From contig NZ_BSFL01000002.1 of NCBI RefSeq assembly GCF_027922325.1, positions 186,001 to 250,000 of the forward strand: a DNA stretch of 64,000 nt, given 5' to 3'. Positions within the stretch are counted from its first letter, which is position 1, and every line of letters begins with the position of its first letter. The translations under genes and the position numbers were made by a program. The notes beneath the pieces are model-generated. The model was not told where the DNA came from. It searched no databases and saw nothing but the letters and a program-made list of their open reading frames with translations. This stretch comes from Methylopila turkensis (GTDB lineage: Bacteria > Pseudomonadota > Alphaproteobacteria > Rhizobiales > Methylopilaceae). This document shows positions 1 to 8,630 of this stretch, one piece after another.

Positions 1-1038
1 GGCCTCCAGACCTTCGATCTGCGCATCACCATCCATGCGGTGACGGCGGTCGAGAGCGCCTTTCTCGATCTTCTGGGCCAGCACCTCGACGTGCCCGTCG
101 CCGCCCTTCTCGGCGAGGGCGTGCAGCGGCCGGCGGTCGAGATGCTTGGCTACCTGTTCTATGTCGGCCCGCGCACGAAGACCGACCTGCCCTACCGCGC
201 CCCGACGGCCGCGGACGGCTGGCTTAGGCTTCGCGACGAGGAGGCGATGACGCCAGAGACCGTGGCGCGGCTCGCGGAAGCCGCGAAGGAGCGCTACGGC
301 TTCAACGATTTCAAGCTCAAGGGCGGCGTGCTCCGGGGCGACGAGGAGATCGCGGCCGTCACCGCGATCAAGGACCGCTTTCCGGACGCCCGCGTGACGC
401 TCGACCCGAACGGCGCCTGGTCGCTCGACGAGGCGATCCGGCTCTGCAAGGGCCAGGGCCATGTGCTCGCCTACGCCGAAGACCCCTGCGGCGCCGAGCA
501 GGGCTTTTCCGGCCGCGAGATCATGGCGGAGTTCCGCCGCGCGACCGGCCTTCCGACCGCCACCAACATGATCGCGACCGACTGGCGCCAGATGCGCCAT
601 GCGATCCAGCTCGGCTCGGTCGACATCCCGCTCGCCGATCCGCATTTCTGGACGCTCGCAGGCGCCGTCCGGGTCGCGCAGCTCACCCGCGACCACGACC
701 TCACCTGGGGCTCGCATTCGAACAACCACTTCGACGTCTCGCTCGCCATGTTCACCCACGCGGCGGCGGCGGCGCCGGGCAAGGTGACCGCGATCGACAC
801 CCACTGGATCTGGCAGGACGGCGAGCGGCTGACGAAGCAGCCGCTCGAGATCAAGGGCGGACTCGTGGCGTTGCCCGAGCGGCCGGGCCTCGGGATCGAA
901 ATCGACTGGGCGGAAGTCGAAAAAGCCCACGAGCTTTACAAGCGCCATGGCCTCGGGGCGCGTGACGACGCGGCCGCCATGCAGTTCCTGATTCCGAATT
1001 GGACCTTCGACAACAAGCGCCCGGCGATGGTGCGCTAG
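1..1038 (+). CDS. gudD: Glucarate dehydratase, 5'-truncated by the window edge
   Basis: This enolase-superfamily enzyme dehydrates D-glucarate to 5-keto-4-deoxy-D-glucarate in the cytoplasm. The reading frame is open from base 1, so about 100 N-terminal residues of a roughly 446-residue protein lie outside the window. Visible active-site segments are FKLKGG (catalytic Lys on the second KxK lysine), DPNGAW and EDPCGAEQG (metal ligands), [19 protein letters not shown] and SHSNNHFD, whose His is the second acid/base. The fragment resembles the E. coli enzyme closely over its whole length and ends in the same FDNKRP-x-MVR tail. The aldolase and reductase that follow on the same strand complete the pathway. 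Function is near certain; the true start cannot be seen. Confidence 0.95.
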   Translation, partial: GLQTFDLRITIHAVTAVESAFLDLLGQHLDVPVAALLGEGVQRPAVEMLGYLFYVGPRTKTDLPYRAPTAADGWLRLRDEEAMTPETVARLAEAAKERYGFNDFKLKGGVLRGDEEIAAVTAIKDRFPDARVTLDPNGAWSLDEAIRLCKGQGHVLAYAEDPCGAEQGFSGREIMAEFRRATGLPTATNMIATDWRQMRHAIQLGSVDIPLADPHFWTLAGAVRVAQLTRDHDLTWGSHSNNHFDVSLAMFTHAAAAAPGKVTAIDTHWIWQDGERLTKQPLEIKGGLVALPERPGLGIEIDWAEVEKAHELYKRHGLGARDDAAAMQFLIPNWTFDNKRPAMVR

Positions 1039-1053
1039 GCGCAGGATCTACAG

Positions 1054-1099
1054 GCCGTCATGCCCGCCCTTGCGGTCTTGACGCAACGGGAATGACGGC
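1054..1099. repeat. REP-like palindrome between gudD and the aldolase gene
   Basis: The outer arms GCCGTCATGCCCG and CGGGAATGACGGC are complementary at 12 of 13 positions. An inner TTGCG/CGCAA stem closes a 7-base loop. The outer arm shares the 'gtcatgcccg' signature with the palindromes at 22813, 53731 (gtcatcccgg variant) and 62194. It could act as an mRNA-stabilising hairpin or be a passive repeat. Confidence 0.6.
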
Positions 1100-1126
1100 G
1101 AGAAGACAACGAGAAGGCGATCAGCC

Positions 1127-1891
1127 ATGGACATGCCGAAAAACACCTTCAAGGCCGCGATCACGTCCGGCCGCCAGCAGATCGGCCTGTGGTCGAGCCT
1201 CGCGAGCAACATTTCGACCGAGGTGATCGCAGGCTCGGGCTTCGACTGGATCCTGCTCGACATGGAGCATTCGCCGAACGACCTCGGCGACATCTACGTC
1301 CAGCTCCAGGCCATGATGGAGAACGCGACGCAGGCGGTGATCCGCATGCCGAGCGACGACCCGATCGCGATCAAGCGCATCCTCGACGCCGGCGCGCAGT
1401 CGCTGATGATCCCGAACGTCGAGGACGCCGGACAGGCGGCCCGCGTGGTGGCGGCGACGCGCTACGCGCCCCGCGGCGTGCGCGGCTTCAGCCAAGCCCC
1501 CCGCGCCGCCCGCTTCGGCCGCGTGCCGAACTACCACGCGACCTGCGAGGCCGAGATCTGCGTGATCGTGCAGATCGAGAGCCAGAAGGCGCTGGACAAC
1601 ATCGAGGAGATCGCGGGCGTGGAGGGCGTCGACGCCCTGTTCGTCGGCCCGGGCGATCTGTCGACCAGCCTCGGCTACATCGGCAAGCAGGGCCACGCCG
1701 ACGTCGTCGCCGCGATCGAGAAGACCATCGCGCGGATCACGGCGACGGGACGCGCCTGTGGTATCCTCACCGGCGACGAGACACTCGCGCGCCGCTACAT
1801 GGCCGCCGGCACGATCTTCACCGCGGTCGGCTCCGACATGACGCTGCTTGCGCGGTCCACCGAGGCGCTCGCGGCGCGGTTCAAAGGCTGA
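1127..1891 (+). CDS. garL: 2-keto-3-deoxy-D-glucarate aldolase (HpcH/HpaI family)
   Basis: This class II aldolase splits 5-keto-4-deoxy-D-glucarate into pyruvate and tartronate semialdehyde. The 254-residue product is of normal family length. It carries the HpcH/HpaI landmarks: the LLDMEHSPND segment with the base-forming His, VIRMPSDD with the substrate-binding Arg, VQIESQKAL with the metal-binding Glu, and FVGPGDLS with the metal-binding Asp. The start MDMPKNTFK follows an 'agaaggcga' Shine-Dalgarno region. Its place between glucarate dehydratase and tartronate semialdehyde reductase favours the glucarate substrate over other HpcH-family substrates such as 4-hydroxy-2-oxoheptanedioate. Confidence 0.88.
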   Translation: MDMPKNTFKAAITSGRQQIGLWSSLASNISTEVIAGSGFDWILLDMEHSPNDLGDIYVQLQAMMENATQAVIRMPSDDPIAIKRILDAGAQSLMIPNVEDAGQAARVVAATRYAPRGVRGFSQAPRAARFGRVPNYHATCEAEICVIVQIESQKALDNIEEIAGVEGVDALFVGPGDLSTSLGYIGKQGHADVVAAIEKTIARITATGRACGILTGDETLARRYMAAGTIFTAVGSDMTLLARSTEALAARFKG

Positions 1892-1967
1892 CGAAGAAGC
1901 GCCGCTTCCCTCGTCCACTCCCTCTCAACAGCTTCTCCACAGCCTTACCCACAGACGGGAGACCATC

Positions 1968-2855
1968 ATGAACGTCGGTTTCGTCGGCCTCGGCATCATG
2001 GGCAAGCCCATGGCGGGCCATCTCATCGCGGGCGGCCACACGCTCTTCCTCAAGACCCGCCGCGAGGTTCCGGCCGAGCTGGTTTCCGCCGGCGGAACCG
2101 CCTGCGCCACCGCGAAGGAGGTCGCCGAGAAGTCCGACGTCGTCATCACCATGGTGCCGGACACGCCGGACGTCGAAGCGGTGCTGTTCGGCGACAACGG
2201 GATCGCCGAGGGCTTGTCGGCCGGCAAGATCGTCGTCGACATGAGCTCGATCTCCCCGATCGCCACCAAGGCCTTCGCCGAGAAGATCGCGGCCAAGGGG
2301 GGATCTTACCTCGACGCTCCGGTCTCCGGCGGCGAGGTCGGCGCGAAGAACGCCTCGCTCACCATTATGGTCGGCGGCGACGAAGCGACCTTCGACAAGG
2401 TGAAGCCGCTGTTCGAGCTGATGGGCAAGAACGTCACGCTCGTCGGCCCCACGGGCGCGGGCCAGTCCACCAAGGTCGCGAACCAGATCATCGTGGCGCT
2501 CACCATCGGGGCGGTCGCCGAAGGGCTGCTGTTCGCCTCCAAGGCCGGCGCCGATCCGGCCAAGGTCCGGCAGGCGCTGACCGGCGGGCTCGCGACCTCG
2601 CGCATCCTCGAACTTCACGGCGAGCGGATGATCAAGAGGACCTTCGATCCGGGCTTCCGCATCGAGCTTCACCAGAAAGACCTGAACCTCGCGCTCGAAG
2701 GCGCGAAGTCGCTAGGCCTCGCGCTGCCCGCGACCGCCGTCGCGCAGCAGCTGTTCTCGGTCTGCGTCGCGAACGGCGGCAAGGCCTGGGACCATTCGGG
2801 CCTCGCCCGCGCGCTCGAGATCATGTCGAACCACCAGATCGCCGACGCCTCCTGA
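1968..2855 (+). CDS. garR: 2-hydroxy-3-oxopropionate (tartronate semialdehyde) reductase
   Basis: This beta-hydroxyacid dehydrogenase reduces tartronate semialdehyde to D-glycerate with NAD(P)H, the last step of glucarate breakdown before glycerate kinase. The start MNVGFVGLGIMGKPMAGHL puts the GLGIMG dinucleotide-binding loop at the extreme N-terminus, as is usual. A purine-rich 'gacgggaga' lies just upstream. The DAPVSGGEVGA signature and the catalytic Lys in GAGQSTKVANQ are present. The 295-residue length matches GarR/GlxR. It is co-directional with the dehydratase and aldolase and probably co-transcribed. Relatives such as 3-hydroxyisobutyrate dehydrogenase are similar, so context carries part of the call. 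Confidence 0.9.
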   Translation: MNVGFVGLGIMGKPMAGHLIAGGHTLFLKTRREVPAELVSAGGTACATAKEVAEKSDVVITMVPDTPDVEAVLFGDNGIAEGLSAGKIVVDMSSISPIATKAFAEKIAAKGGSYLDAPVSGGEVGAKNASLTIMVGGDEATFDKVKPLFELMGKNVTLVGPTGAGQSTKVANQIIVALTIGAVAEGLLFASKAGADPAKVRQALTGGLATSRILELHGERMIKRTFDPGFRIELHQKDLNLALEGAKSLGLALPATAVAQQLFSVCVANGGKAWDHSGLARALEIMSNHQIADAS

Positions 2856-2995
2856 CGACGCTCCTCGACGGGGCGCGCGACGCCGCGCGTCCCGTTCGCC
2901 TTCGGCGCGACTGCGCTAAAGCCCGGCGCCGCGCGTGTGATTCGACAGTTCGCCGCATTTACGCCACATATGTGTCAAGCTCCCGCGAGGGCGGC

Positions 2996-3442
2996 ATGTT
3001 TAGGGCGTGGATCATGATGTCGAACAGGATCATGGGCCTGCTGGCCCTCGGTTTCGGGCTCGCCTTCGCGGCGCCCGCGCAGGCCACCGTGGTGGCGCAG
3101 ATCAGCCTCTCGCAGCAGCGCATGGACGTGATGGTGGACGGGGTCCGGGCCTATTCCTGGCCGGTCTCCACCGCGCGCCGCGGCTATGTCACGCCCACCG
3201 GCAGCTACCGGCCGTTCCGCACGGAAAAGATGTGGCATTCCCGGAAATACGACATGTCGCCGATGCCCTATTCGGTGTTCTTCCGCGGCGGCTACGCCGT
3301 GCACGGAACCACCTACGTGCGCTCGCTCGGCCGCCCCGCGAGCCACGGCTGCGTGCGCCTGCAGACCGCGAATGCGGCGAAGCTCTACGCGCTGGTGCAG
3401 AAGAAGGGCATGGCGCGCTCGCGCATCGTCATCACGCGCTGA
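2996..3442 (+). CDS. L,D-transpeptidase (YkuD fold), exported
   Basis: This is a small periplasmic enzyme of the YkuD/ErfK type, which forms L,D-crosslinks in peptidoglycan or attaches proteins to it. The product of about 148 residues begins with a signal peptide ending near APAQA. It carries the catalytic signature with HGTTYVR followed by ASHGCVRL, where the Cys is the nucleophile. The chosen ATG (MFRAWIMM) has a 'gcgaggg' Shine-Dalgarno region 5 bases upstream. A GTG at 2972 and ATGs at 3014 and 3017 are possible alternatives. The gene stands alone and converges with the ChpT gene. The exact cross-linking role cannot be told from sequence. Confidence 0.88.
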   Translation: MFRAWIMMSNRIMGLLALGFGLAFAAPAQATVVAQISLSQQRMDVMVDGVRAYSWPVSTARRGYVTPTGSYRPFRTEKMWHSRKYDMSPMPYSVFFRGGYAVHGTTYVRSLGRPASHGCVRLQTANAAKLYALVQKKGMARSRIVITR

Positions 3443-3463
3443 AGCCGCGACCTGACGCGCCGC

Positions 3464-4144
3464 TCAGGCCGCGACAGGCGTCGCCCGCGTGACGATGCGC
3501 TCGCCCTCCACCTCGGCCTCGATCGTCACCTCCATGTTCGCCGCCTTGGCGACGAGGCCGGCGTAGAACGGCTGGATGACGTGGGCGTCGACGCGGTCTT
3601 CCGGCGCGCGGCCGGCGATCAGGTCGACCACGTTGGCGGGCACGCGCGCGGTCGGTCCGGTCGCGACGATGCGGAACGCGGTCGCGTCGCCCTCGCCCTC
3701 GGCAGAGACCGCGATGACGCCGCCGCGCGGGATGGTGGTGGTGGCGACCAGCACGAGGTTGAGCAGCAGCTTCACCTTGTTCTTCAGCAGAAGCTGGCGG
3801 TTCGCCTCCCAGGTGAGCTTGGTCTTCTGGTCCTCGATGAAGCCGCGCGCCACCTGCTCGGCGTCGCCGAGGTCGAGAACGGACGCGGCCGAGCCGGCCG
3901 CACCGAAGGCGATGCGGCAGAACTGAAGGCGCGCGGAGGCCTGCGCCGCGCTCTTCTTGATCAGGTCGAAGGCGAAGCCGCGCATGCCCTCGTCCTTCTC
4001 GTCTTCGAGGATCTCGAGGCCGTTGACGATGGCGCCGACCGGGCTGATCACGTCGTGGCAGACGCGGCTCGCGATCAGGGCCGCGAGGTCGAGGCCGTCG
4101 AGCGTGATGATCTGCGAGGGCGGCGAGGCGTCGGAGGTTGACAT
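3464..4144 (-). CDS. chpT: Histidine phosphotransferase ChpT
   Basis: ChpT is the alphaproteobacterial phosphotransfer hub that passes phosphate from CckA to CtrA and CpdR in cell-cycle control. The start MSTSDASPPSQ has GGAG five bases upstream; a longer reading from 4204 is possible but has no family support. The N-terminal dimerisation helix contains ASRVCHDVISPVGAIVNGLEIL, with the phospho-accepting His in CHDVISP. The C-terminal half is a degenerate Bergerat-like fold without intact ATP-binding motifs, as known for ChpT. The 226-residue length is typical. The gene stands alone, as it usually does. Confidence 0.9.
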   Translation of the reverse strand: MSTSDASPPSQIITLDGLDLAALIASRVCHDVISPVGAIVNGLEILEDEKDEGMRGFAFDLIKKSAAQASARLQFCRIAFGAAGSAASVLDLGDAEQVARGFIEDQKTKLTWEANRQLLLKNKVKLLLNLVLVATTTIPRGGVIAVSAEGEGDATAFRIVATGPTARVPANVVDLIAGRAPEDRVDAHVIQPFYAGLVAKAANMEVTIEAEVEGERIVTRATPVAA

Positions 4145-4280
4145 GGGAGCTCCTGCCGAGGCTTGGAGAGGACCTGAACGCCGAGCCGACTCAAAGCTGT
4201 CCACGAACGGCTTCGAGCCTGATACACGCTACGTTGCGCGCCCTCAAGGCGACGCCGTCCCCTCCCCCGGAGCCCGATCG

Positions 4281-5090
4281 ATGCCCCAGCCCGCCTTCGA
4301 CGCGCGCCTGCTTGCGGCCCTGTCCGAGCTGTGCTCCGAAGCCGGCCGGGCGATCCTCGACGTCTACGACGCAGAAGCCGTGATCGTGCGCGAGAAGGGC
4401 GACCGCAGCCCCGTCACCGACGCCGACGAGAGGGCGGAGGACATCCTGCACGCCGGCCTCGCCAAGCTGCTGCCGGGCGTCGCCGTCATCGCCGAGGAGG
4501 CCGCGTCGCGCGACGGCGTGCCGGACGCCGCCCCCGACGCCTTCCTGCTGGTCGATCCGCTCGACGGCACCCGCGAGTTCCTGTCGCGCAACGGCGAGTT
4601 CACCGTGAATGTCGGGCTGGTGGTCGCCGGCCGGCCGGTCGGCGGCTGCGTGCACGCGCCGGCGCTCGGCGCGACCTGGATCGGCGCCGACGGCCTCGGC
4701 GCCCGCAAGGCGGTCGCCCCAATCCGCGCGACGCCCGCGGACGACGCCTTCATCGGCATCTCGGTCCGGCAAGCTGCGCCCGGCGCGCTCTGCGCGGTCG
4801 CGAGCCGCAGCCATTCCGACGCCGAGACGGAAGCGTTCCTCGAACGGCTCGGCGTCACCGAGCGCCGCTCGGCCGGCTCGTCGCTGAAGTTCTGCCTGGT
4901 GGCGGAGGGCGCGGCCGACGTCTACCCCCGCTTCGGCCCGACCATGGAATGGGACACAGCCGCGGGCCACGCCGTGCTCGCGGCCGCGGGCGGGGCCGTG
5001 ACCGCACCCGACGGCGCGCCGTTCCGCTACGGCAAGTCCGAGGCTGGCTTCCGCAACGGCGGCTTCGTCGCCTGGGGCCGTCGGGGCTGA
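4281..5090 (+). CDS. cysQ: 3'(2'),5'-bisphosphate nucleotidase / inositol monophosphatase-family protein
   Basis: This is a magnesium-dependent, lithium-sensitive phosphatase of the CysQ/IMPase family. CysQ hydrolyses 3'-phosphoadenosine-5'-phosphate made during sulfate assimilation. The 269-residue protein shows the family metal site: KGDRSPVTDAD, EEAASRDG, the DPLDGTREF motif and WDTAAGHAVLAAAGG. The FLSRNGEFTVNVGL segment after DPLDGT is characteristic of CysQ rather than SuhB. The start MPQPAFDAR was chosen because it gives the family length; the frame is open further upstream. No sulfate-assimilation gene is adjacent, so the substrate rests on family resemblance. Confidence 0.85.
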   Translation: MPQPAFDARLLAALSELCSEAGRAILDVYDAEAVIVREKGDRSPVTDADERAEDILHAGLAKLLPGVAVIAEEAASRDGVPDAAPDAFLLVDPLDGTREFLSRNGEFTVNVGLVVAGRPVGGCVHAPALGATWIGADGLGARKAVAPIRATPADDAFIGISVRQAAPGALCAVASRSHSDAETEAFLERLGVTERRSAGSSLKFCLVAEGAADVYPRFGPTMEWDTAAGHAVLAAAGGAVTAPDGAPFRYGKSEAGFRNGGFVAWGRRG

Positions 5091-5094
5091 GCGC

Positions 5095-5547
5095 TCAACG
5101 CGCCAGTTGGGCCTCGACGCGCGGCCAGGCCTTCTCGGCGGGGCGCGGATCGCGGAAGGCGTCGCGCTCGCCGGGCGAACGGAACAGATAGAGGGCCTCG
5201 CCGCGCACGGCGAAAATCAGCGGATGCCCCGCCGCCGGCGCGCCGTTCGCGACCGCCGCCGGATCGTAGCCGCCGAAGCGCGGGGCGTAGACCTCGGGCG
5301 CGGACAGAAAGGCCGCCATGTTCGCGGCGCTGGCGAAACGCCACGCGGCGCCGTTCCATTCGGCCTCGTGCTCGCGCTGTCCCGGCACGGCGCGGCCGTC
5401 GGTGAAATAGGCGACCGGATCGTAGCCGTAGAGCGCGATGCCGTTCGCGGGGTCGGACACGTAGCGCTCATCGACGCCGGGCGTCGCCGCGGCGGGAACG
5501 ATCCCGCAGAGACCCACGATCGCCAGAGCTCCGAACACGCTACGCAC
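5095..5547 (-). CDS. YHS domain-containing exported protein
   Basis: The 150-residue product begins with a signal peptide (MRSVFGALAIVGLCGIVPAAA). It is followed by a YHS-type module: GIALYGYDPVAYFTDGRAVPG, then EWNGAAWRFASAANMAAFLSAPEVYAPRFGGY. YHS domains are short metal-associated modules, but the ligand and role of this periplasmic class are unknown. The gene converges with the CysQ gene with only four bases between stops. It diverges from the DUF1134 gene and has no operon partner in view. Confidence 0.82.
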   Translation of the reverse strand: MRSVFGALAIVGLCGIVPAAATPGVDERYVSDPANGIALYGYDPVAYFTDGRAVPGQREHEAEWNGAAWRFASAANMAAFLSAPEVYAPRFGGYDPAAVANGAPAAGHPLIFAVRGEALYLFRSPGERDAFRDPRPAEKAWPRVEAQLAR

Positions 5548-5707
5548 GATCGTCGAACTCCCCCGCCTGCGCCATCGCGGCTTTTTCCGTCACGTTCCTT
5601 CTAAACCCGCCGCGTTCACCTTTGAGTAAACCCGATCGCTCAAATTCGACGCATCGGCGCGTCTTCCGTGATTCGCACGGCTTCGAGCGCGCCCACGGAC
5701 GAGAAGG

Positions 5708-6334
5708 ATGAACGCGATGTCGTGGAACGCGATCGTCGCCGCCGCAGCGCTCGTGGCCGGCATGACCCTCCCGCACGCCGCCTCGGCGCAGTACGCCGGA
5801 CCCGAGGCCACCCGCGCCGCCTATTCCGATGGCGAGTACGGCGGCGCCCGCCAGACCTATTCGAGCCAGGAAATCCTGGACAAGGGCCACGCCTTCTTCG
5901 GCTCGATGTCGCGCGGCCTCGCCGGCATCGTAGAGAAGGCCACCAGCCAGTGGGGCGAGCCCAACGGCTACATCCTCGGCGAGGAAGCCGCGGGCGCCTT
6001 CGTCGGCGGCCTGCGCTACGGCGAGGGCAAGCTGTTCACCCGCGGCGGCCAAGAGCAGCGCGTCTACTGGCAGGGCCCCTCGCTCGGCTTCGACTTCGGC
6101 GGCGACGGCGCCCGGACCATGATCCTGGTCTACAACCTGCCGGCGAACGAGGCGATCTTCAGCCGCTTCGCCGGCATCAACGGCTCGGCCTATCTGGTCG
6201 GCGGGCTCGGCATGACGGCGCTGAAGGACTACAATACCGTGCTGGTGCCGATCCGCACCGGCCTCGGCGTCCGGCTCGGCGTCAACGTCGGCTATCTCAA
6301 GGTCACGCCGCACTCGACCTGGAACCCATTCTGA
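5708..6334 (+). CDS. eipA: DUF1134 family envelope protein (EipA-like)
   Basis: The 208-residue protein has a signal peptide ending near ASAQYAGP and then the conserved DUF1134 core: YSSQEILDKGHAFFGSMSRG, WGEPNGYILGEEAAGAFVGGLRYGEG and a long beta-rich tail. The family includes EipA of Brucella, a periplasmic beta-barrel-like protein needed for envelope integrity. The enzymatic role, if any, is unknown. The ATG MNAMSWN follows 'cgagaaggatga', a good ribosome-binding region. Family membership is secure; applying the Brucella phenotype to this organism is inference. Confidence 0.85.
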   Translation: MNAMSWNAIVAAAALVAGMTLPHAASAQYAGPEATRAAYSDGEYGGARQTYSSQEILDKGHAFFGSMSRGLAGIVEKATSQWGEPNGYILGEEAAGAFVGGLRYGEGKLFTRGGQEQRVYWQGPSLGFDFGGDGARTMILVYNLPANEAIFSRFAGINGSAYLVGGLGMTALKDYNTVLVPIRTGLGVRLGVNVGYLKVTPHSTWNPF

Positions 6335-6343
6335 GCCGCGCAC

Positions 6344-6375
6344 GGCGCTCCCCCGGCTTGGCCTCGGGGGGCGCC
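6344..6375 (+). terminator. GC-rich hairpin after the DUF1134 gene
   Basis: GGCGCTCCCCCG pairs with CGGGGGGCGCC across a 9-base loop, starting 10 bases after the stop codon. There is no U tract, so it may be a pausing or mRNA 3'-end structure rather than a classic intrinsic terminator. Confidence 0.5.
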
Positions 6376-6468
6376 TGTGCCATGCTCCAGCGACGAACGC
6401 CACCGGCGCTCGCCGGGGCGGCGGCGCTTGCGCGGAGGCCCCGCATCGCATTCCGCGAGCACGCCTGA

Positions 6469-7383
6469 ATGGTCGAGCCTGCCCTCTACGCCGCCTTCGG
6501 CGCCTGCGTCGCCACGCTGCTCCTGCTGCTGTTCCTGCCGCTGTTCTGGAACCGCGCGGTGCGCCTCACCACGCGCCGTCTGGCGGGCCGGCTGCCCATC
6601 TCCGTCTCCGAGATCGTCGCCGCGCAGGACCGGCTTCGCGCGGAGCACGCCGTCTCCCTGCGCGCGACCGAGCGGCGGGCGGAGACCATGCTGGCGCAGG
6701 CCGCGCGCGAGCGGGTGGAGGCCGGAGCGCTGCGCGCCGGGCAGCTCGCGCTCAAGGCCGAGGCGGCGGACCTGCGCGAGACGGTGAAGCGGCTCGAGAC
6801 CCAGAACGCGCTTCACCGCGGCGATCTCGACCGCACCAGCGCCGAGTTCGCCGACGCCCTCAAGGCGCTCGACGCCGCCAAGCTGGACGCGCGCGCCGCC
6901 AACCGCGGCCGCGACGTGGCCCGCAAGGAGGCGCTCGCGGCCCAGACCACGGCGGATGCGCTGCGCGTCGACTTGGCCGCCGCCGAAGCCGCGCTCGCCT
7001 CGGCCCGCGCAGGCCTCGCCGAGACCGAAGCGCGCCTCGCCCGCACCCAGAACGCGCTGACGCTGGTCGAGGCCAAGGCGGCCTCCGCGGCCGTGCAGCT
7101 CACGGAGGCGCAGGCCGGGCGGCTCGCGGCGGAGAAGCGCCTCGTCGAAGAGACGGCGGCGCTGGTCGCGGCCCGGGCGGAAAGCGCGCGCGGCGGCGCG
7201 GCCCCGTCGCCGGCGTCCGCTTCCGACGACGACCTCATGATCGAACTGCGCGCCAAGCTCGACGAGCTCGCCGACGCGATCGTGCGGGCCGAAGACGGCC
7301 GGCCGGCCGAGCCCGCCCGCGCGAAGACGCTGCCGCCGGCGGCTGCGTCCGGCGTGACCGGGCTGCTGCCGAGCCACGCCTAA
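6469..7383 (+). CDS. Membrane-anchored coiled-coil protein of unknown function
   Basis: I do not recognise a characterised family. The 304-residue product has one N-terminal membrane segment (ALYAAFGACVATLLLLLFLPLFW, about residues 4-26). About 220 residues of Ala/Glu/Arg-rich heptad-like sequence follow, typical of a long coiled coil. The tail is short and Pro/Ala-rich. The topology suggests a bitopic protein with a cytoplasmic rod. Codon use and base composition match the neighbours. It converges with the MFS gene, with five bases between stops. A structural or scaffolding role at the membrane is a guess. Confidence 0.75.
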   Translation: MVEPALYAAFGACVATLLLLLFLPLFWNRAVRLTTRRLAGRLPISVSEIVAAQDRLRAEHAVSLRATERRAETMLAQAARERVEAGALRAGQLALKAEAADLRETVKRLETQNALHRGDLDRTSAEFADALKALDAAKLDARAANRGRDVARKEALAAQTTADALRVDLAAAEAALASARAGLAETEARLARTQNALTLVEAKAASAAVQLTEAQAGRLAAEKRLVEETAALVAARAESARGGAAPSPASASDDDLMIELRAKLDELADAIVRAEDGRPAEPARAKTLPPAAASGVTGLLPSHA

Positions 7384-7388
7384 TCCCG

Positions 7389-8630
7389 TCAGACGGCGCG
7401 CGCCTCGCGCGCGCGGCCGGCGCCGAAGCCCAGCCCCAATGCGAGGCAGGCGGCCAGCGACGCGGCCGCCACGACCCCGAAGCCGGCGGCGAAGCCGAAG
7501 GCGTCGCCGAGCGCGCTGACGAGCCACCAGCCGACCACCGCCACGATGGCGTCCATGCTTTGGAACAGAGTGAAGTCGACGCCGGCCTGATCGGGCGAGG
7601 CGCGTCCCATCAGCTCGGAATAGACCGCGACGAAGCCGAGCGACAGCGTTCCCGCCGAGACGACGGCGATGGCTGAAAGCAGCGCCGGGGAATGGATCTC
7701 GGCGTAGGCGCACAGCGCGAAACCCGCGGTCGCCGCGGCCTGGGCCGCGAGCGCGGCGGCCATGACGCCGAAGGCGCCGTAGCGACGCACCAGCGCGCCG
7801 CCGCCGGCCGCGCCGGCGAGCCCGACCACAGTGACGCCGACGCCCTGGAGAACGCCGAGCAGCGTCAGGCTCAGGCCGGCGTCGATCAGGAACGGACCGA
7901 TCAGCACCGAGGCCCATTTCTGGCCGAGCACATAGAAGGCGATCAACGCAAGGCCGGACCGCATCTCCGGGCGCTTCAGCGCGGCCATGATCGACTGCGG
8001 CGGCCGGTCCGGCCGGGCCGCGCGCGCCCCGTCGGGCGCGAGCAGGAACGGCAGCGCGAGCCCGACCAGGATCGCGGCCATGACCAGCGTAGACGGCGTC
8101 CAGCCGAGATGGTCGATCAGCACGAGGAACAGGCCGCCGCCGATCGCCGCGCCGAGATAGGCGCCGCCGACCTGGGCCGCGTTGCCCCAGCCGCGGTCCT
8201 TCTCCGCGAGGCTCTCGACCGCATGGCCGTCGCAGGCGATGTCGACGGTCGCCGAGCAGAACGACGCGATCACCATCGCGACCATCAGCGGAAGGAGCGC
8301 CGCGGTCCCGATCACCGCGCAGGCGGCGATCGCGCCGGCCCCGAACGCGCCGACCACGCCGACGACCAGCCGCGACCGCCGCCGCCCCACATGCGGCGAG
8401 CGGAAGCGCTCGACCGCCGGCGACCAGAGGAATTTGAACGACCACGGCAGCACCGTGATCAGGACGAGCGCGATGTCGTTCAGCGACGCCCCGCTCTGGC
8501 GCATCACGGCGGGGAGCCCCGTGAAGATCACCCCGCCGATCACGCTCTGGGCGGTGTAGAGCCCGCCGAGCCCGACCAGAAGCCGGACCGGCGAGGCGTC
8601 TCCGCGCCGCGGGCCGTTCGCCAGATTCAC
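7389..8630 (-). CDS. MFS transporter, RhtX/FptX siderophore-importer type
   Basis: This 413-residue inner-membrane carrier has about 12 predicted membrane segments. It resembles the RhtX/FptX group, single-protein importers that take rhizobactin- or pyochelin-type ferric siderophores across the inner membrane. Family landmarks are the early LPAVMRQSGASLNDIAL loop, PWSFKFLWSPAVERFRS after the second helix, and DIACDGHAVESL. Its start codon overlaps the stop of the upstream receptor gene (ATGA at 8627-8630). The two are therefore translationally coupled, which strongly supports a receptor-plus-permease uptake unit. The siderophore is not identifiable from sequence. Confidence 0.85.
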   Translation of the reverse strand: MNLANGPRRGDASPVRLLVGLGGLYTAQSVIGGVIFTGLPAVMRQSGASLNDIALVLITVLPWSFKFLWSPAVERFRSPHVGRRRSRLVVGVVGAFGAGAIAACAVIGTAALLPLMVAMVIASFCSATVDIACDGHAVESLAEKDRGWGNAAQVGGAYLGAAIGGGLFLVLIDHLGWTPSTLVMAAILVGLALPFLLAPDGARAARPDRPPQSIMAALKRPEMRSGLALIAFYVLGQKWASVLIGPFLIDAGLSLTLLGVLQGVGVTVVGLAGAAGGGALVRRYGAFGVMAAALAAQAAATAGFALCAYAEIHSPALLSAIAVVSAGTLSLGFVAVYSELMGRASPDQAGVDFTLFQSMDAIVAVVGWWLVSALGDAFGFAAGFGVVAAASLAACLALGLGFGAGRAREARAV